NCBI GenBank assembly: GCA_039817415.1
Contig: JBCBVV010000022.1
Coordinates: forward strand, 1 to 64,000
Length of the DNA stretch: 64,000 bases
Direction: 5' to 3'
From: JALEFZ01 sp039817415
GTDB lineage: Bacteria; Bacteroidota; Bacteroidia; J057
Both the position numbers and the translations under genes were made by a program. Below are positions 1 through 8,804 of this stretch, piece after piece. Each line of letters begins with the position of its first letter. Position 1 is the first letter of the stretch. The notes under the pieces were generated by a model, which had not been told where the DNA came from, did no database searches, and was given only the letters and a program-made list of their open reading frames with translations.

Positions 1-20
1 CATATTGTATCGGCCTTTTT

Positions 21-377
21 TTATACAAACAACATGTTTTTTACCACTTGTTTCTTTTTATTTTTCTCTTGTTCAGAGGAGGCTTCAGTTAGCCGGATTT
101 CCCAGGGACCCTGATCCCATGAAAGGCTCCAAACGCCCCACATATGGTCTCTACCATTGTATTCTCCCTTATACCTTACAGTATGCTGGCCAAGGTATTG
201 CTTAACCATGAATACGTCATTATTGTCTTCAAGGGTACCTTCAAAGGTAAACGTACCCACCACATCAAATCCTGAGCCTGAAATCTTGTTGCCATCTATG
301 GTTACCATCAGACCTTTCATGTCATGACGGCCAACAAAATTTTGCTCCCACCAGCCTGTACACTTTTGTTGATCCAT
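21..377 (-). CDS. conserved protein of unknown function, 118 aa
   Basis: I do not recognise a named family. The sequence has no signal peptide or membrane segment. It is rich in Gly, Trp and aromatic residues in a beta-strand-like pattern, with G-x-G-x-D-V-V-G-x-F near residues 33-44, a K-Q-Y-L-G-Q-H motif near 60 and a G-x-W strand near 80. This suggests a small cytosolic beta-barrel, perhaps lipocalin-like. The last ~20 residues are Lys/Glu-rich and look disordered. It lies 68 bp downstream of the alcohol dehydrogenase gene on the same strand and could be co-transcribed with it. The stop is close to the window edge but the gene is complete. Confidence 0.7.
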   Translation of the reverse strand: MDQQKCTGWWEQNFVGRHDMKGLMVTIDGNKISGSGFDVVGTFTFEGTLEDNNDVFMVKQYLGQHTVRYKGEYNGRDHMWGVWSLSWDQGPWEIRLTEASSEQEKNKKKQVVKNMLFV

Positions 378-445
378 TGTTTTCCTTATTAGTCAAAGAA
401 TGAACAGAATCTACCTTTCGTTTATAAAAGATACAGGAAGATTCT

Positions 446-1561
446 TTAATTTCCTTCTTTTTTCGAAATATTTATGCCTATTCTCAAACATCGGTTCAGA
501 CGTGCATATTCGAAGGCCTCATTGATCCTTTCAAGTGTAAATTCCTTCTCAATGAGTTGGGTTAGGTCCCAGTTGTCCCTGGTAGAGATGAGAAATTGGA
601 TGGCCTCCTGCAAATCCTCGCCTGAGTAATTGTGCAATCCTTTTAGGGTGATGATTTTTCTTACGACTTGTTCTGCATTTAGTTGTACGGCTTCTTGAGG
701 AAAAACAGATCCAACCCAAACCATGATGCCACCTATTCTGAGCAAATCAATTCCTTGCTCAATGGCGGATTTATCTCCACTCATTTCGAGGATAATATCT
801 ATTCCTCGATCATGGGTTTGTTTAAGAATTTCTGTTTTCAGTTGCTCGCCATCTTTGGGGACAATAAAGGTGTGGTGGGCTCCCATTGACGTGGCTAGTT
901 TTAACCTAGATTCATGTTTATCGGTGATGAAGACTTGAGAGGCACCCAAATAGCGCGCGTAGGCGACCGCTGTAATCCCTAAACCACCAGCGCCAGTAAT
1001 GAGGATGGATTTCCCTTTTGTTTGTCCAGCTAATCTAAATGCGGCGGCTGTGGTAGCAGTGGCACAATTGGCAGGGCTGAGTAATTGGGCAGGAATGTCT
1101 TTGGGTAATTTGACCACTTTGCTGCCTGGGGCCAAATAGCAATGTCTGGCAAAGCCACCACTGAGGGGATATTGGCTATCTGTCCTTTCATGGCCATATT
1201 TGAATAGGCTCTCACACTTTTGGGGAATGTTATCCTCACAATAAAAACAGTGATCACATGAAGCTGCGATTGCCCAGCTGACTCGATCCCCTAGTGCTAG
1301 AGGCTCTCCATTCATATCATGAGGAGGATTTGTTGAAGGAAGGGCGACAATTTCACCAATCATTTCATGACCCAAAACGCCCGGTACTGGAACCTTCCTT
1401 TTGCCAAAAACAGAATGCAGATCTGAGCCGCAAATACTCGCATATTCAAGTTCTACGATGGCTTCATTCTCTTCTGGAGGGTGAAGGGGGAAGCTTGTCC
1501 ATATCAATGGCTTTCCAACCTCATGGAAAACCATGGCTTGAGATGTCTTAGGTAGATCCAT
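446..1561 (-). CDS. zinc-binding alcohol dehydrogenase, MDR superfamily
   Basis: A 371-aa medium-chain dehydrogenase/reductase. The N-terminal GroES-like domain carries the catalytic zinc site: C-G-S-D-L-H near residue 44 and G-H-E near 63. A structural zinc loop with four cysteines lies around residues 98-115 (C-D-H-C-x-x-C-x7-C). The Rossmann domain has the NAD(P) motif G-A-G-G-L-G near residue 190. Overall it resembles threonine/sorbitol-dehydrogenase-type enzymes and also the subgroup found near phosphonate-catabolism genes, but no phosphonate genes are present here, so the substrate is unknown. The start codon sits next to a strong hairpin that ends the upstream gene, so this gene needs its own promoter or readthrough. 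Confidence 0.88.
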   Translation of the reverse strand: MDLPKTSQAMVFHEVGKPLIWTSFPLHPPEENEAIVELEYASICGSDLHSVFGKRKVPVPGVLGHEMIGEIVALPSTNPPHDMNGEPLALGDRVSWAIAASCDHCFYCEDNIPQKCESLFKYGHERTDSQYPLSGGFARHCYLAPGSKVVKLPKDIPAQLLSPANCATATTAAAFRLAGQTKGKSILITGAGGLGITAVAYARYLGASQVFITDKHESRLKLATSMGAHHTFIVPKDGEQLKTEILKQTHDRGIDIILEMSGDKSAIEQGIDLLRIGGIMVWVGSVFPQEAVQLNAEQVVRKIITLKGLHNYSGEDLQEAIQFLISTRDNWDLTQLIEKEFTLERINEAFEYARLNRCLRIGINISKKEGN

Positions 1562-1598
1562 AAAAAAAGGTTAGCTAATTTTAGCTAACCTTTTTCAA
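1562..1598 (-). terminator. rho-independent terminator of the ER/K-helix gene
   Basis: A perfect 15-bp inverted repeat (arms 1564-1578 and 1581-1595, 2-nt loop) has A and T runs on its outer ends, so it could act in either direction. It lies just after the stop of the minus-strand gene ending at 1616 and immediately before the ATG of the dehydrogenase gene. Confidence 0.8.
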
Positions 1599-1615
1599 TC
1601 TTTTATTTCTAATCG

Positions 1616-3169
1616 CTAGAATCTATTCTGAAGCATGACGATGAACTCTTTGACCACATCATCTTCCCTATTTAGCTTGTCGTTGTTTAGTACAAACTTC
1701 TCAAGGATATCCTGAATCTCGTCGGCATTGTTGGCATTGTTTACCTTGTCAACGATGATTCTGAAGCGGACATTGTTGCCTTCAAATACCTTTTGTACAT
1801 ACTGATACTGCTTGTGGATGGGGATTTCATCCAATTTGATTTTGCCTTTAGTCGTATCAGATTCAGGCTGAGCAGTGGTATTATCTGAGAATCGATCTGC
1901 AACTGTTTTGGAGCGCTGGTTGACCATGTCAAGAACCGAGGTCTTCGATTCTGGCGGAGTCTTCTTTTCTGCTTCAGGTTCTTTGTTAAACCTGTCCAAA
2001 ACAGATGAGTTTGGATCATTCTTAGCAACAGGTGTAGGAGGTGTAATGTCTACCTTGGGTTCTTCCTCATTTGGTGTCCAAGTAACTTTTCCATTTCCGT
2101 TGCTATGCACGTCATTGAAAGAAGGAGTTGCTGGCTTTTCCTTTTCCTCAACAACTGGGGGAGGAGTGGATGTTCCGTTGGAAGAAACTTGTTCAGAAGG
2201 AGTGGCTATTTCTTCCTCTTCATCGTCATCCAGGTCAAAAAAGTTGTTGCCTGAATTCATGTCATCAAAGAAACTGCTTTTCAGCTTTCGCTCTTCCTCT
2301 TCTTTTCTTTTTCTGTCAGCCTCTTCCTGCTCTCTTCTCAGACGTTCGGCTTCAGCTGCCTTGCGGGCCTCTTCTTCCTTGCGACGTTGCTCTTCCTCTT
2401 TTTGTCTTTTTTCTTCAGCAATACGTCTTTGCTCCTCTTCAGCTCTTCTTTTCTCTTCGAGGGCTTTTCGCTTTTCGGCTTCCTCTTTTTCCCTTTTGGC
2501 ACGCTCTGCTTCTTCGTTTGCCTTTCTGGCTTCGTCATCAACTTGCGTGATGGTTTTTCCCGTCAGGTCTTTGAAAAGTTCATCTCGGTATTGTTCGAAA
2601 GTCTGGCCAGACTTCTTGTTATATACCTCAACAGCCTTTTTCATTTTCACAAAGAAAATATCCTTCTCAACGGTATCGATGTTGTTTTTGGTGTAGTATC
2701 GCAGGATACTGTTGACGACAAAATCGAGGTCTGAGAAGAATTGGGCGTATCGGCTGTAAACTTCCAAAGGAATTTTATCTGCTTGTGCGAAGAAGAAGCT
2801 ATCGAAGGTCTCGTTTGGATCGAGGAGTAGCTTCAGGTTGTTGTAAACGGCTCGCTTGAGCAGAGGCTGGAAGTCAGCTTCTGATACAGAAATATTTTGT
2901 GAGATCTGATTTCTCAGGATCTGGATGGTCTGTTTAATATCCTTGTTTTCAAGGTTGAAATAAGGATGATATAGTTTATTGATCTGCATTTCCCAGATTT
3001 GGTAAATCTGAAAGATCAAAAACTTATTAACCTGCTGGTGATCAGCAAAGGATTTGAGAGACTCTCCATCAATTTGCCCTTTGTCGAAAAAGTGTCTGGC
3101 AAGAAGGCGGGCACTAACCTCTTGAGCAAGTTCATTGAGTTTTTCTTCAGGAAGAGTGATTTTTCTCAT
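1616..3169 (-). CDS. unknown protein with long ER/K single-alpha-helix
   Basis: A 517-aa protein of unknown function with no signal peptide or membrane segment. Three parts are visible. An alpha-helical N-terminal domain (about 1-210) is rich in aromatic residues. A nearly uninterrupted Glu/Lys/Arg/Ala stretch (about 211-298) looks like a stable single helix or coiled coil. A low-complexity acidic and Pro/Ser/Thr region (about 300-435) leads to a compact helical C-terminal domain (about 440-517) with a conserved-looking start around the I-P-I-H-K-Q-Y-Q-Y motif. This would place two globular ends far apart, as in scaffold or spacer proteins. The skewed composition produces long Ser-rich open frames on the other strand, which I judge to be artefacts. 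Confidence 0.75.
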   Translation of the reverse strand: MRKITLPEEKLNELAQEVSARLLARHFFDKGQIDGESLKSFADHQQVNKFLIFQIYQIWEMQINKLYHPYFNLENKDIKQTIQILRNQISQNISVSEADFQPLLKRAVYNNLKLLLDPNETFDSFFFAQADKIPLEVYSRYAQFFSDLDFVVNSILRYYTKNNIDTVEKDIFFVKMKKAVEVYNKKSGQTFEQYRDELFKDLTGKTITQVDDEARKANEEAERAKREKEEAEKRKALEEKRRAEEEQRRIAEEKRQKEEEQRRKEEEARKAAEAERLRREQEEADRKRKEEEERKLKSSFFDDMNSGNNFFDLDDDEEEEIATPSEQVSSNGTSTPPPVVEEKEKPATPSFNDVHSNGNGKVTWTPNEEEPKVDITPPTPVAKNDPNSSVLDRFNKEPEAEKKTPPESKTSVLDMVNQRSKTVADRFSDNTTAQPESDTTKGKIKLDEIPIHKQYQYVQKVFEGNNVRFRIIVDKVNNANNADEIQDILEKFVLNNDKLNREDDVVKEFIVMLQNRF

Positions 3170-3483
3170 GCTGTGTCTTTCTGAACCGCCGAAGCAGTCA
3201 TTCGGCTAAATATAAGTGTTTTGTTAACGAAAGAAAATTTCACTGAGTGTTATACTTTCCTAACCGTTAACCTCTGGGTTTGGGAATTTTCAGTACGGCT
3301 AAATCTACTGACCTTCATACGAAAAACCCCCTTCGATAGTTATGAACTGTTAGTTTAATGACTTGAAATAAAGAAACTTAGGCCTAAAGTTCCTAGACAT
3401 TTCTGTTTCTTATTCAACAAGTTTCTTCAAAATAAACCTCACGACTGCAAACAATATTTGAATTTTTAGATTAAATTGAAATT
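3170..3483. other. intergenic region between divergent genes
   Basis: These 314 bp separate the minus-strand gene starting at 3169 from the plus-strand lipoprotein gene. The stretch is AT-rich and should hold both promoters. I could not pick a convincing TTG / TAnnTTTG pair, and I see no hairpin, RNA gene or small open frame worth calling. Confidence 0.5.
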
Positions 3484-4038
3484 GTGATTGCTTACAGGCA
3501 TTTATGGTTTGTGTGCCTTCTGGTATGCTTCTCCTGTGATAATACAAAGCCATCCTATTCCTGGGAGCAGGTTCCTGTTGGTGATTTATACACCATTGAA
3601 CTTCCCGATTTGCTCGTACCCGGCTACGATATGCACGACTACGCAGGACTTCAGTACTACAGTCTTGAAGATAACCTTTATGTGCTAGGAATAGAGGATG
3701 CCAAAGAAAATCTTGGGGAGATAAAACGGAAACGATTGAAACTAAAAGGATATTTTAGTTTTGTCGAACAAACCGTTTTGCAACCAGTAGATACGTTCAA
3801 ACGAGAGTCTACTGAAACTATTAGCCTGAGTGATGATTCTCGCGCCCTTATCAAAGACTACTACGCCAACAGTAAGTTGTTTGGATGGAATCCACTTTTT
3901 TACAGAATCGGCGTCTACGAAAATCCCGACTACTTCGTCCAATTGGTGATTTGGCTTCCTTATGAAGACCACTGTGAAATCATGCCCATGTTGGATAGTA
4001 TCACTCAGTCGATCAAGTTCCTGCCTACTTTAGAATAA
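3484..4038 (+). CDS. predicted lipoprotein, 184 aa
   Basis: A short N-terminal hydrophobic segment ends in C-F-S-C, with Cys18 the likely lipidated residue, so the protein is probably a membrane-anchored lipoprotein. The mature part has no family I recognise. It is rich in Tyr, Asp and Glu and has alternating hydrophobic strands, with a typical edge strand F-V-Q-L-V-I-W-L near residue 155. The best start is a GTG at 3484, since no ATG precedes the signal-like segment. It is upstream of purB on the same strand, but purB has its own promoter-like sequence, so a shared transcript is not required. Confidence 0.7.
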   Translation: MIAYRHLWFVCLLVCFSCDNTKPSYSWEQVPVGDLYTIELPDLLVPGYDMHDYAGLQYYSLEDNLYVLGIEDAKENLGEIKRKRLKLKGYFSFVEQTVLQPVDTFKRESTETISLSDDSRALIKDYYANSKLFGWNPLFYRIGVYENPDYFVQLVIWLPYEDHCEIMPMLDSITQSIKFLPTLE

Positions 4039-4068
4039 CAAAATTCCTGACAGCAGGTTCTCCTCTCC

Positions 4069-4099
4069 TTTTACCAAAGCAAATTCCTTGCTACTTTTG
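4069..4099 (+). promoter_or_regulatory. putative Bacteroidota-type promoter of purB
   Basis: TACTTTTG at 4092-4099 matches the Bacteroidota -7 consensus TAnnTTTG exactly. A T-rich block at 4069-4072 is 19 bp upstream, where the -33 TTG/TTTG is expected, but it lacks the G. The purB ATG is 20 bp downstream of the -7 box, giving a very short leader. Confidence 0.5.
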
Positions 4100-4119
4100 G
4101 CTTTTTCTTGAAGAATCTT

Positions 4120-5490
4120 ATGAAATTATCAGATTTAACGGCGATTGGTCCGCTGGATGGCCGATACAGAAAGCGACTTGCGCCACTTGCTGCCTATTTC
4201 TCAGAGATGGCACTCATTCGATACCGAATCCTCGTTGAAATCGAATATTTTATCCATCTTTCCCAAAGCCCCATCTCTCAGCTTGCCCCTCTTCAGGAAA
4301 ATGAGCAAGAAAAACTGCGAAATATATACCTCAATTTTACAGCCGAACAAGCAGAAGCTGTTAAGGAAATTGAAAAGACAACCAATCACGATGTAAAGGC
4401 AGTTGAGTACTTTATTAAATCCCAAATCGAATCTGGAGATTTTCCTTCTTCTATTACCGACAAACTTGAGTTCATTCACTTTGGATTGACCTCCCAGGAT
4501 ATCAACAATACGGCTACTCCTCTTATGCTGAAGGAGTTTTTGGAAGGACTGTTCATCCCTCAACTGGATGAGGTCATTGCCATCCTTCACGAACAAGCAA
4601 GAGAGTGGAAAGACATTCCTATGTTAGCCCGTACGCATGGACAGCCTGCTTCTCCTACCACACTAGGGAAAGAGTTTGAAGTCTTTGTCAAGAGGCTGTC
4701 TAATCAACTAGACGAATTGAAAGCGCTAGAAATTCCTGGGAAGTTTGGAGGAGCCACGGGTAATATGAATGCCCATTACATAGCCTATCCTGAAGTAGAT
4801 TGGGAGATGTTTGCTCAGTCTTTCGTAGAGGATGTCCTAGGGTTGAAGCGTTCTTATCCTTCTACTCAAATCGATCATTATGATGGATTGGCAAGGATAT
4901 TTGACAACCTCCGTAGGATCAATACCATTATGATTGATCTTTGCCAAGACGTTTGGATTTACATCAGCATGGAGTACTTCCGTCAAAAGGTGAAAGCTGG
5001 AGAAGTAGGATCTTCCGCCATGCCACACAAAGTAAACCCTATTGATTTTGAGAATGCAGAAGGAAATTCAGGTTTGAGTAGTGCCCTCCTTGAGTTTTTG
5101 AGTAGGAAACTTCCTGTATCCCGCCTTCAAAGGGATTTGACGGATTCAACTGTATTGAGAAATCTCGGATTGGCGGTTGGTTATGCCTATCTGGCTCAAC
5201 TGTCCCTGAAAAAAGGACTAGGAAAACTTCTGCTAAATGAGTCGGCCATTGAGCGTGATCTCGAAAAGAATTGGGCGGTATTGGCTGAGGCCATTCAGAC
5301 TATTTTGAGGAGGGAGCAATTCCCTAAGCCCTATGAAGCCTTAAAGAATTTGACCAGAGGAAATGCAACGGTTAATGCTCAAACGCTTCTTGAATTTGTC
5401 AATGGGCTAGATGTGAAAGAAGAAATCAAGGAAGAATTGAGAAGACTAAGCCCTTCCACATACGTTGGAAATGCGAGTGATCAAGTCTAA
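4120..5490 (+). CDS. purB: adenylosuccinate lyase
   Basis: Fumarase/aspartase-superfamily lyase of purine biosynthesis. It cleaves SAICAR to AICAR and adenylosuccinate to AMP, each time releasing fumarate. From the ATG at 4120 the protein is 456 aa, the usual length for the long E. coli-type enzyme, and begins with the expected L-T-A-I-G-P-L-D-G-R-Y motif; an upstream TTG in frame is less likely. Visible signatures include T-S-Q-D-I-N-N-T near 125, A-R-T-H-G-Q-P-A near 169 (catalytic His) and the flexible superfamily loop G-S-S-A-M-P-H-K-V-N-P near 300. It is a single-gene unit between a promoter and a strong terminator. Confidence 0.97.
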   Translation: MKLSDLTAIGPLDGRYRKRLAPLAAYFSEMALIRYRILVEIEYFIHLSQSPISQLAPLQENEQEKLRNIYLNFTAEQAEAVKEIEKTTNHDVKAVEYFIKSQIESGDFPSSITDKLEFIHFGLTSQDINNTATPLMLKEFLEGLFIPQLDEVIAILHEQAREWKDIPMLARTHGQPASPTTLGKEFEVFVKRLSNQLDELKALEIPGKFGGATGNMNAHYIAYPEVDWEMFAQSFVEDVLGLKRSYPSTQIDHYDGLARIFDNLRRINTIMIDLCQDVWIYISMEYFRQKVKAGEVGSSAMPHKVNPIDFENAEGNSGLSSALLEFLSRKLPVSRLQRDLTDSTVLRNLGLAVGYAYLAQLSLKKGLGKLLLNESAIERDLEKNWAVLAEAIQTILRREQFPKPYEALKNLTRGNATVNAQTLLEFVNGLDVKEEIKEELRRLSPSTYVGNASDQV

Positions 5491-5503
5491 GATAATAAGC
5501 AAT

Positions 5504-5537
5504 AAAAAAGGGCCTTACTCGCAGTAAGGCCCTGTTT
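5504..5537. terminator. bidirectional terminator between purB and ABC exporter
   Basis: A 10-bp perfect stem (5510-5519 with 5523-5532, 3-nt loop) has an A run on the left and a T run on the right. It lies between the converging purB and ABC transporter genes and should serve both. Confidence 0.85.
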
Positions 5538-5552
5538 TAATGATCTGAAAGG

Positions 5553-7325
5553 TTAGATTCTACTCTGGTAGGTGTAAAGCTGATAATATTTTCCTCGCTT
5601 GGCGATCAGTTCATCGTGCGTTCCCCTTTCCAAAATTTTTCCTTCATCAATGACCAAAATCTGGTCTGCTTTTCTGATCGTGCTCAATCTGTGTGCAATT
5701 ACGAAGGTCGTTTTGTCTTTCATCAATTCTTCCAAAGATTGCTGGATGAAGGTTTCTGAAATAGTATCCAAATTGGAAGTTGCCTCATCGAGAACCAATA
5801 CCCTTGGATTAGAAAGAATCGCTCTTGCAATGGCGATACGTTGTCTTTGACCCCCAGAAAGCTTCACTCCTCGCTCTCCAATCAAGGTGTCTAGCCCTTC
5901 CTCAAATCTATCAGTAAATTCGCTTACATAAGCTCCATCTACAGCCTGTTTTAACTCTTCCTCCGTTGCATCAGGACGAGAAAAGAGGATATTATCACGA
6001 ATTGTCCCTTCGAAGAGAAAATCGTCCTGCAAGACCACGCCCAACTGTTTACGGAAGCTGTCGAGGGTAACTTTGGTCAAGTCCTGCCCATCCACCATGA
6101 TAAGGCCACTGTCTGGTGTTAGGAAAGTTGCTGCCAATCCAGCCAAGGTCGTTTTACCTGAACCAGAGCTTCCAACCAAGGCAGTTACTGAACCCGCAGG
6201 CGCTTCAAAACTTACCCCATGTAAGACCTCCTTATCATCCTCATAGGAGAAACGAACTTCCTTGAAGGAGAAATTCCCCTCAATAGGACCGATTTCAACG
6301 GTGCGGTTGGGATCATCTATTTCTCTTGGTGTATCAAGCAGCTCACGCGTTCTATCTAATCCAGCTAAGGATTCCGTCAACTGGCTGCCAATGTTTCCCA
6401 ACTGTAAAATCGGGAAGGAAAGGAAAGCCAACATGGAAACAAAAGAGATCAATTCACCTGGGGCAAGGGTGCCAGCCTGTACTTCCTGGCTACCAAACCA
6501 AAAGATCAGGATGGTCAGCACTCCAGCAATTCCTCCTCCAAGGGCCTGTACTGCTGCTGTGGTGGTCAGGGAGCTTTTTATATTTTCGAATAGGCGAATG
6601 ACTCCTTTGCGGAATACATTTACCTCTTGTTGTTCTGCATGGAATCCCTTGATCACACGAACTCCTCCCATGGATTCTGTTAGACGGCCCGTTACATCTG
6701 CTTGAATCTTTCCTCTTTCTCGGAAAATAGGTCGAATTCGCCCAAAAGCAACGGTTGAAATAACTGCGAACAAGGCCAGAGGGACCAAGGATAATAGCGT
6801 CAATTTCCACGACCAGTAAACTAAAATTGTAAAGGCGACAATGGCAGAAAGCACCCCACCTATGAGCTGGGTAAATCCTGTTCCTACGAGGTTCCGAACC
6901 CCTTCAACATCTGTCATGATCCGAGACACAAGATCTCCCGACTTGGTATTGTCGAAATAGCTAATGGGAAGGTTCATCACGTGTTGTTGAACCCGAGATC
7001 TTAGCTCTGCAATTAGATACTGGCCAGCGACACTTAACAACCTGGTTAGGGCGAAGGAAGAAATGGACTGAATCAGGATGGCGACTCCAAGGCCTGACAC
7101 GACCCAACTCAATAGCTCCCAGTTTACGTCAAATCCTCCTCCCGCTTGTTGGCTGAGGACGTCATCAAATAAATACTTAGGTGCCAGGGGAAGTGCTAAG
7201 CTGGCTGCTCGGTTGATGAGGACTAACAACAAACCGAGTAGGAGCATGCCCCTTCTTGGATAAATGATTTCTTGGTAGGCATAACGAAGGCTTACACCTG
7301 TATATGGATTCTTTTTCTTGGCCAT
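5553..7325 (-). CDS. ABC exporter, fused membrane and ATPase domains (MsbA-like)
   Basis: A 590-aa half transporter that would work as a homodimer in the inner membrane. The N-terminal six-helix exporter domain covers about 1-330. The ATPase domain has Walker A G-S-S-G-S-G-K-T-T at 385-393, Q-loop Gln433, signature L-S-G-G-Q at 489-493, Walker B with L-D-E-A at 512-515 and switch His545. All catalytic residues are intact. The family includes the lipid A-core flippase MsbA and multidrug exporters, and sequence alone does not separate them. It is transcribed alone, convergent with purB. Confidence 0.92.
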   Translation of the reverse strand: MAKKKNPYTGVSLRYAYQEIIYPRRGMLLLGLLLVLINRAASLALPLAPKYLFDDVLSQQAGGGFDVNWELLSWVVSGLGVAILIQSISSFALTRLLSVAGQYLIAELRSRVQQHVMNLPISYFDNTKSGDLVSRIMTDVEGVRNLVGTGFTQLIGGVLSAIVAFTILVYWSWKLTLLSLVPLALFAVISTVAFGRIRPIFRERGKIQADVTGRLTESMGGVRVIKGFHAEQQEVNVFRKGVIRLFENIKSSLTTTAAVQALGGGIAGVLTILIFWFGSQEVQAGTLAPGELISFVSMLAFLSFPILQLGNIGSQLTESLAGLDRTRELLDTPREIDDPNRTVEIGPIEGNFSFKEVRFSYEDDKEVLHGVSFEAPAGSVTALVGSSGSGKTTLAGLAATFLTPDSGLIMVDGQDLTKVTLDSFRKQLGVVLQDDFLFEGTIRDNILFSRPDATEEELKQAVDGAYVSEFTDRFEEGLDTLIGERGVKLSGGQRQRIAIARAILSNPRVLVLDEATSNLDTISETFIQQSLEELMKDKTTFVIAHRLSTIRKADQILVIDEGKILERGTHDELIAKRGKYYQLYTYQSRI

Positions 7326-7516
7326 AATGGGATGGTATGTATGGATATCTGATTACAGACAGCTAAAGGAAGCAAAAAGTGACAGTCAATTTGTTATCAG
7401 CTTGTTAAGGTTGTCGGATGAAATGCCTTCTAAATTGTTTTCCCCAAGGAAATCTAACTTGTCTTCGACTTGACGACTTGGAAGGATTCCAGAGAAAAGT
7501 ACCGTCTTTTGTGTAA

Positions 7517-7549
7517 CTTGATCCTAGGGTTTGACGAATGCTACATTAG
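7517..7549 (+). promoter_or_regulatory. weak promoter candidate for the secreted thioredoxin gene
   Basis: CTTG at 7517-7520 is followed after 21 bp by TACATTAG at 7542-7549, one base off TAnnTTTG in its right half. The start codon lies 52 bp downstream. This is the only reasonable pair in the 276-bp gap with the ABC exporter gene. Confidence 0.3.
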
Positions 7550-7601
7550 ACCCAATTGGTATTACCCATATCTTCCCTTCCTTCCAGAATAAGTAAAACA
7601 T

Positions 7602-8783
7602 ATGCATACCCTATTCAAATACGTTGGATTTTTCCTTGGAATGGGCATTTTTATGCTCACCGCTCAGGCTGCTGAGATTAACTTTATTTATGACAATTTT
7701 GAAGAAGCTGCTACCAAGGCCAAGGAAGAGCGCAAGCTCATCTTCGTAGATGCTTTTGCCGTATGGTGTGGCCCTTGTAAGATGATGGATCGCAATACCT
7801 TCCATAATTCTCAAGTGGCTGAATTTTTCAACGATAATTTTATCAACCTCAAAATTGACGTGGAAAAGGGGCAAGGCCCCGCCTTCTCAGAAAAGTATGA
7901 CGTCACGGCCATGCCTACACTGCTCTTTATCAACTACAAAGGAGAGCTGATCAAACGGGATTTAGGGTACAAAAGTCCACGAGATCTCATGCGTTTGGCA
8001 AAATCTGCCAATTCGCCAGAGAATAACCAGGATCAATTTGAATTGGCTTATTTGGAAGGAAGTAATGATCCCGAAATCCTCTTTAACTACGCCATTAATC
8101 AATCAAAAAGAGGGGAAAACTTCGCCGAGGCAGCTACTAAATATTTCAATACTCAAGCAGAGAAAAGCTTACTGAAAGAGGAAAGAAATTGGCAAGCGAT
8201 CCAACTTCTAACGACAGACTTCAAGAGCCGCGAATTCACCTTCCTACTTGAGAAAATGTCCAAATTCTCTAAGAAATATGGAGACAAAGCTGTTCAGGAT
8301 AAGGTAACCAGTGTGCTAGAAGGAGTGGTAAGAACAGCTGCCAAGGAGAATGCTGAGGCTGACTACAAATTAGCCTATTCAGCCGCCAAAGAATATATAG
8401 ATGACAATGGTCTCAGCGCACAGCGGCTAAAAATGCTTTATGCAGAAACGGCTGCAGAGTGGGATATTTATGGCCAGCAGGCTGCATATTATTTCCAAAA
8501 TTATATGGTAACCTCTCCCAAGGAGTTGTCTAAGGCTGCTTGGCTATTCTACAAAAATATAGATGACCCCCAGATGCTCGCGAAGGCCATTGGTTGGGCG
8601 AAGCAATCTGTTGCGATTGATAATGAATACTACAACAACAAGGCCCTAGCTTACCTGCTATACAAATCAGGAAAATACCAGGAAGCAAGAAAAGCCGCCT
8701 ACAAAACCCTCAAGATCGCTGAGCTTCGGGACCTTGATCTTTCAGAAATGAGAGACTTGTTGAGTAAAATCGAAGAAGGATAA
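7602..8783 (+). CDS. secreted thioredoxin-fold protein with helical C-terminal half
   Basis: A signal peptide (about 1-23, ending A-Q-A-A) targets the 393-aa protein to the periplasm. A thioredoxin domain follows, with the redox motif W-C-G-P-C-K (Cys56 and Cys59) and the cis-proline loop A-M-P-T near residue 104. The rest (about 140-393) is alpha-helical with repeated A/L/Y helix pairs, resembling TPR-like repeats, and has no cysteine motif. A role in periplasmic disulfide reduction or as a thiol chaperone is inferred. It appears monocistronic and converges on the HAD hydrolase gene 21 bp away. Confidence 0.88.
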   Translation: MHTLFKYVGFFLGMGIFMLTAQAAEINFIYDNFEEAATKAKEERKLIFVDAFAVWCGPCKMMDRNTFHNSQVAEFFNDNFINLKIDVEKGQGPAFSEKYDVTAMPTLLFINYKGELIKRDLGYKSPRDLMRLAKSANSPENNQDQFELAYLEGSNDPEILFNYAINQSKRGENFAEAATKYFNTQAEKSLLKEERNWQAIQLLTTDFKSREFTFLLEKMSKFSKKYGDKAVQDKVTSVLEGVVRTAAKENAEADYKLAYSAAKEYIDDNGLSAQRLKMLYAETAAEWDIYGQQAAYYFQNYMVTSPKELSKAAWLFYKNIDDPQMLAKAIGWAKQSVAIDNEYYNNKALAYLLYKSGKYQEARKAAYKTLKIAELRDLDLSEMRDLLSKIEEG

Positions 8784-8804
8784 GAACCCTATTTGGAGAG
8801 AAGA

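Noticed and set aside
446..1561. Phosphonate-catabolism dehydrogenase assignment
   Set aside because: The protein resembles that subgroup, but no phosphonate uptake or cleavage genes are in the window.
1875..2696. Long Ser-rich open frame on the plus strand opposite the ER/K-helix gene
   Set aside because: Its composition is explained by the reverse complement of Glu/Lys/Arg codons; it has no domain, and the minus-strand gene is well supported.
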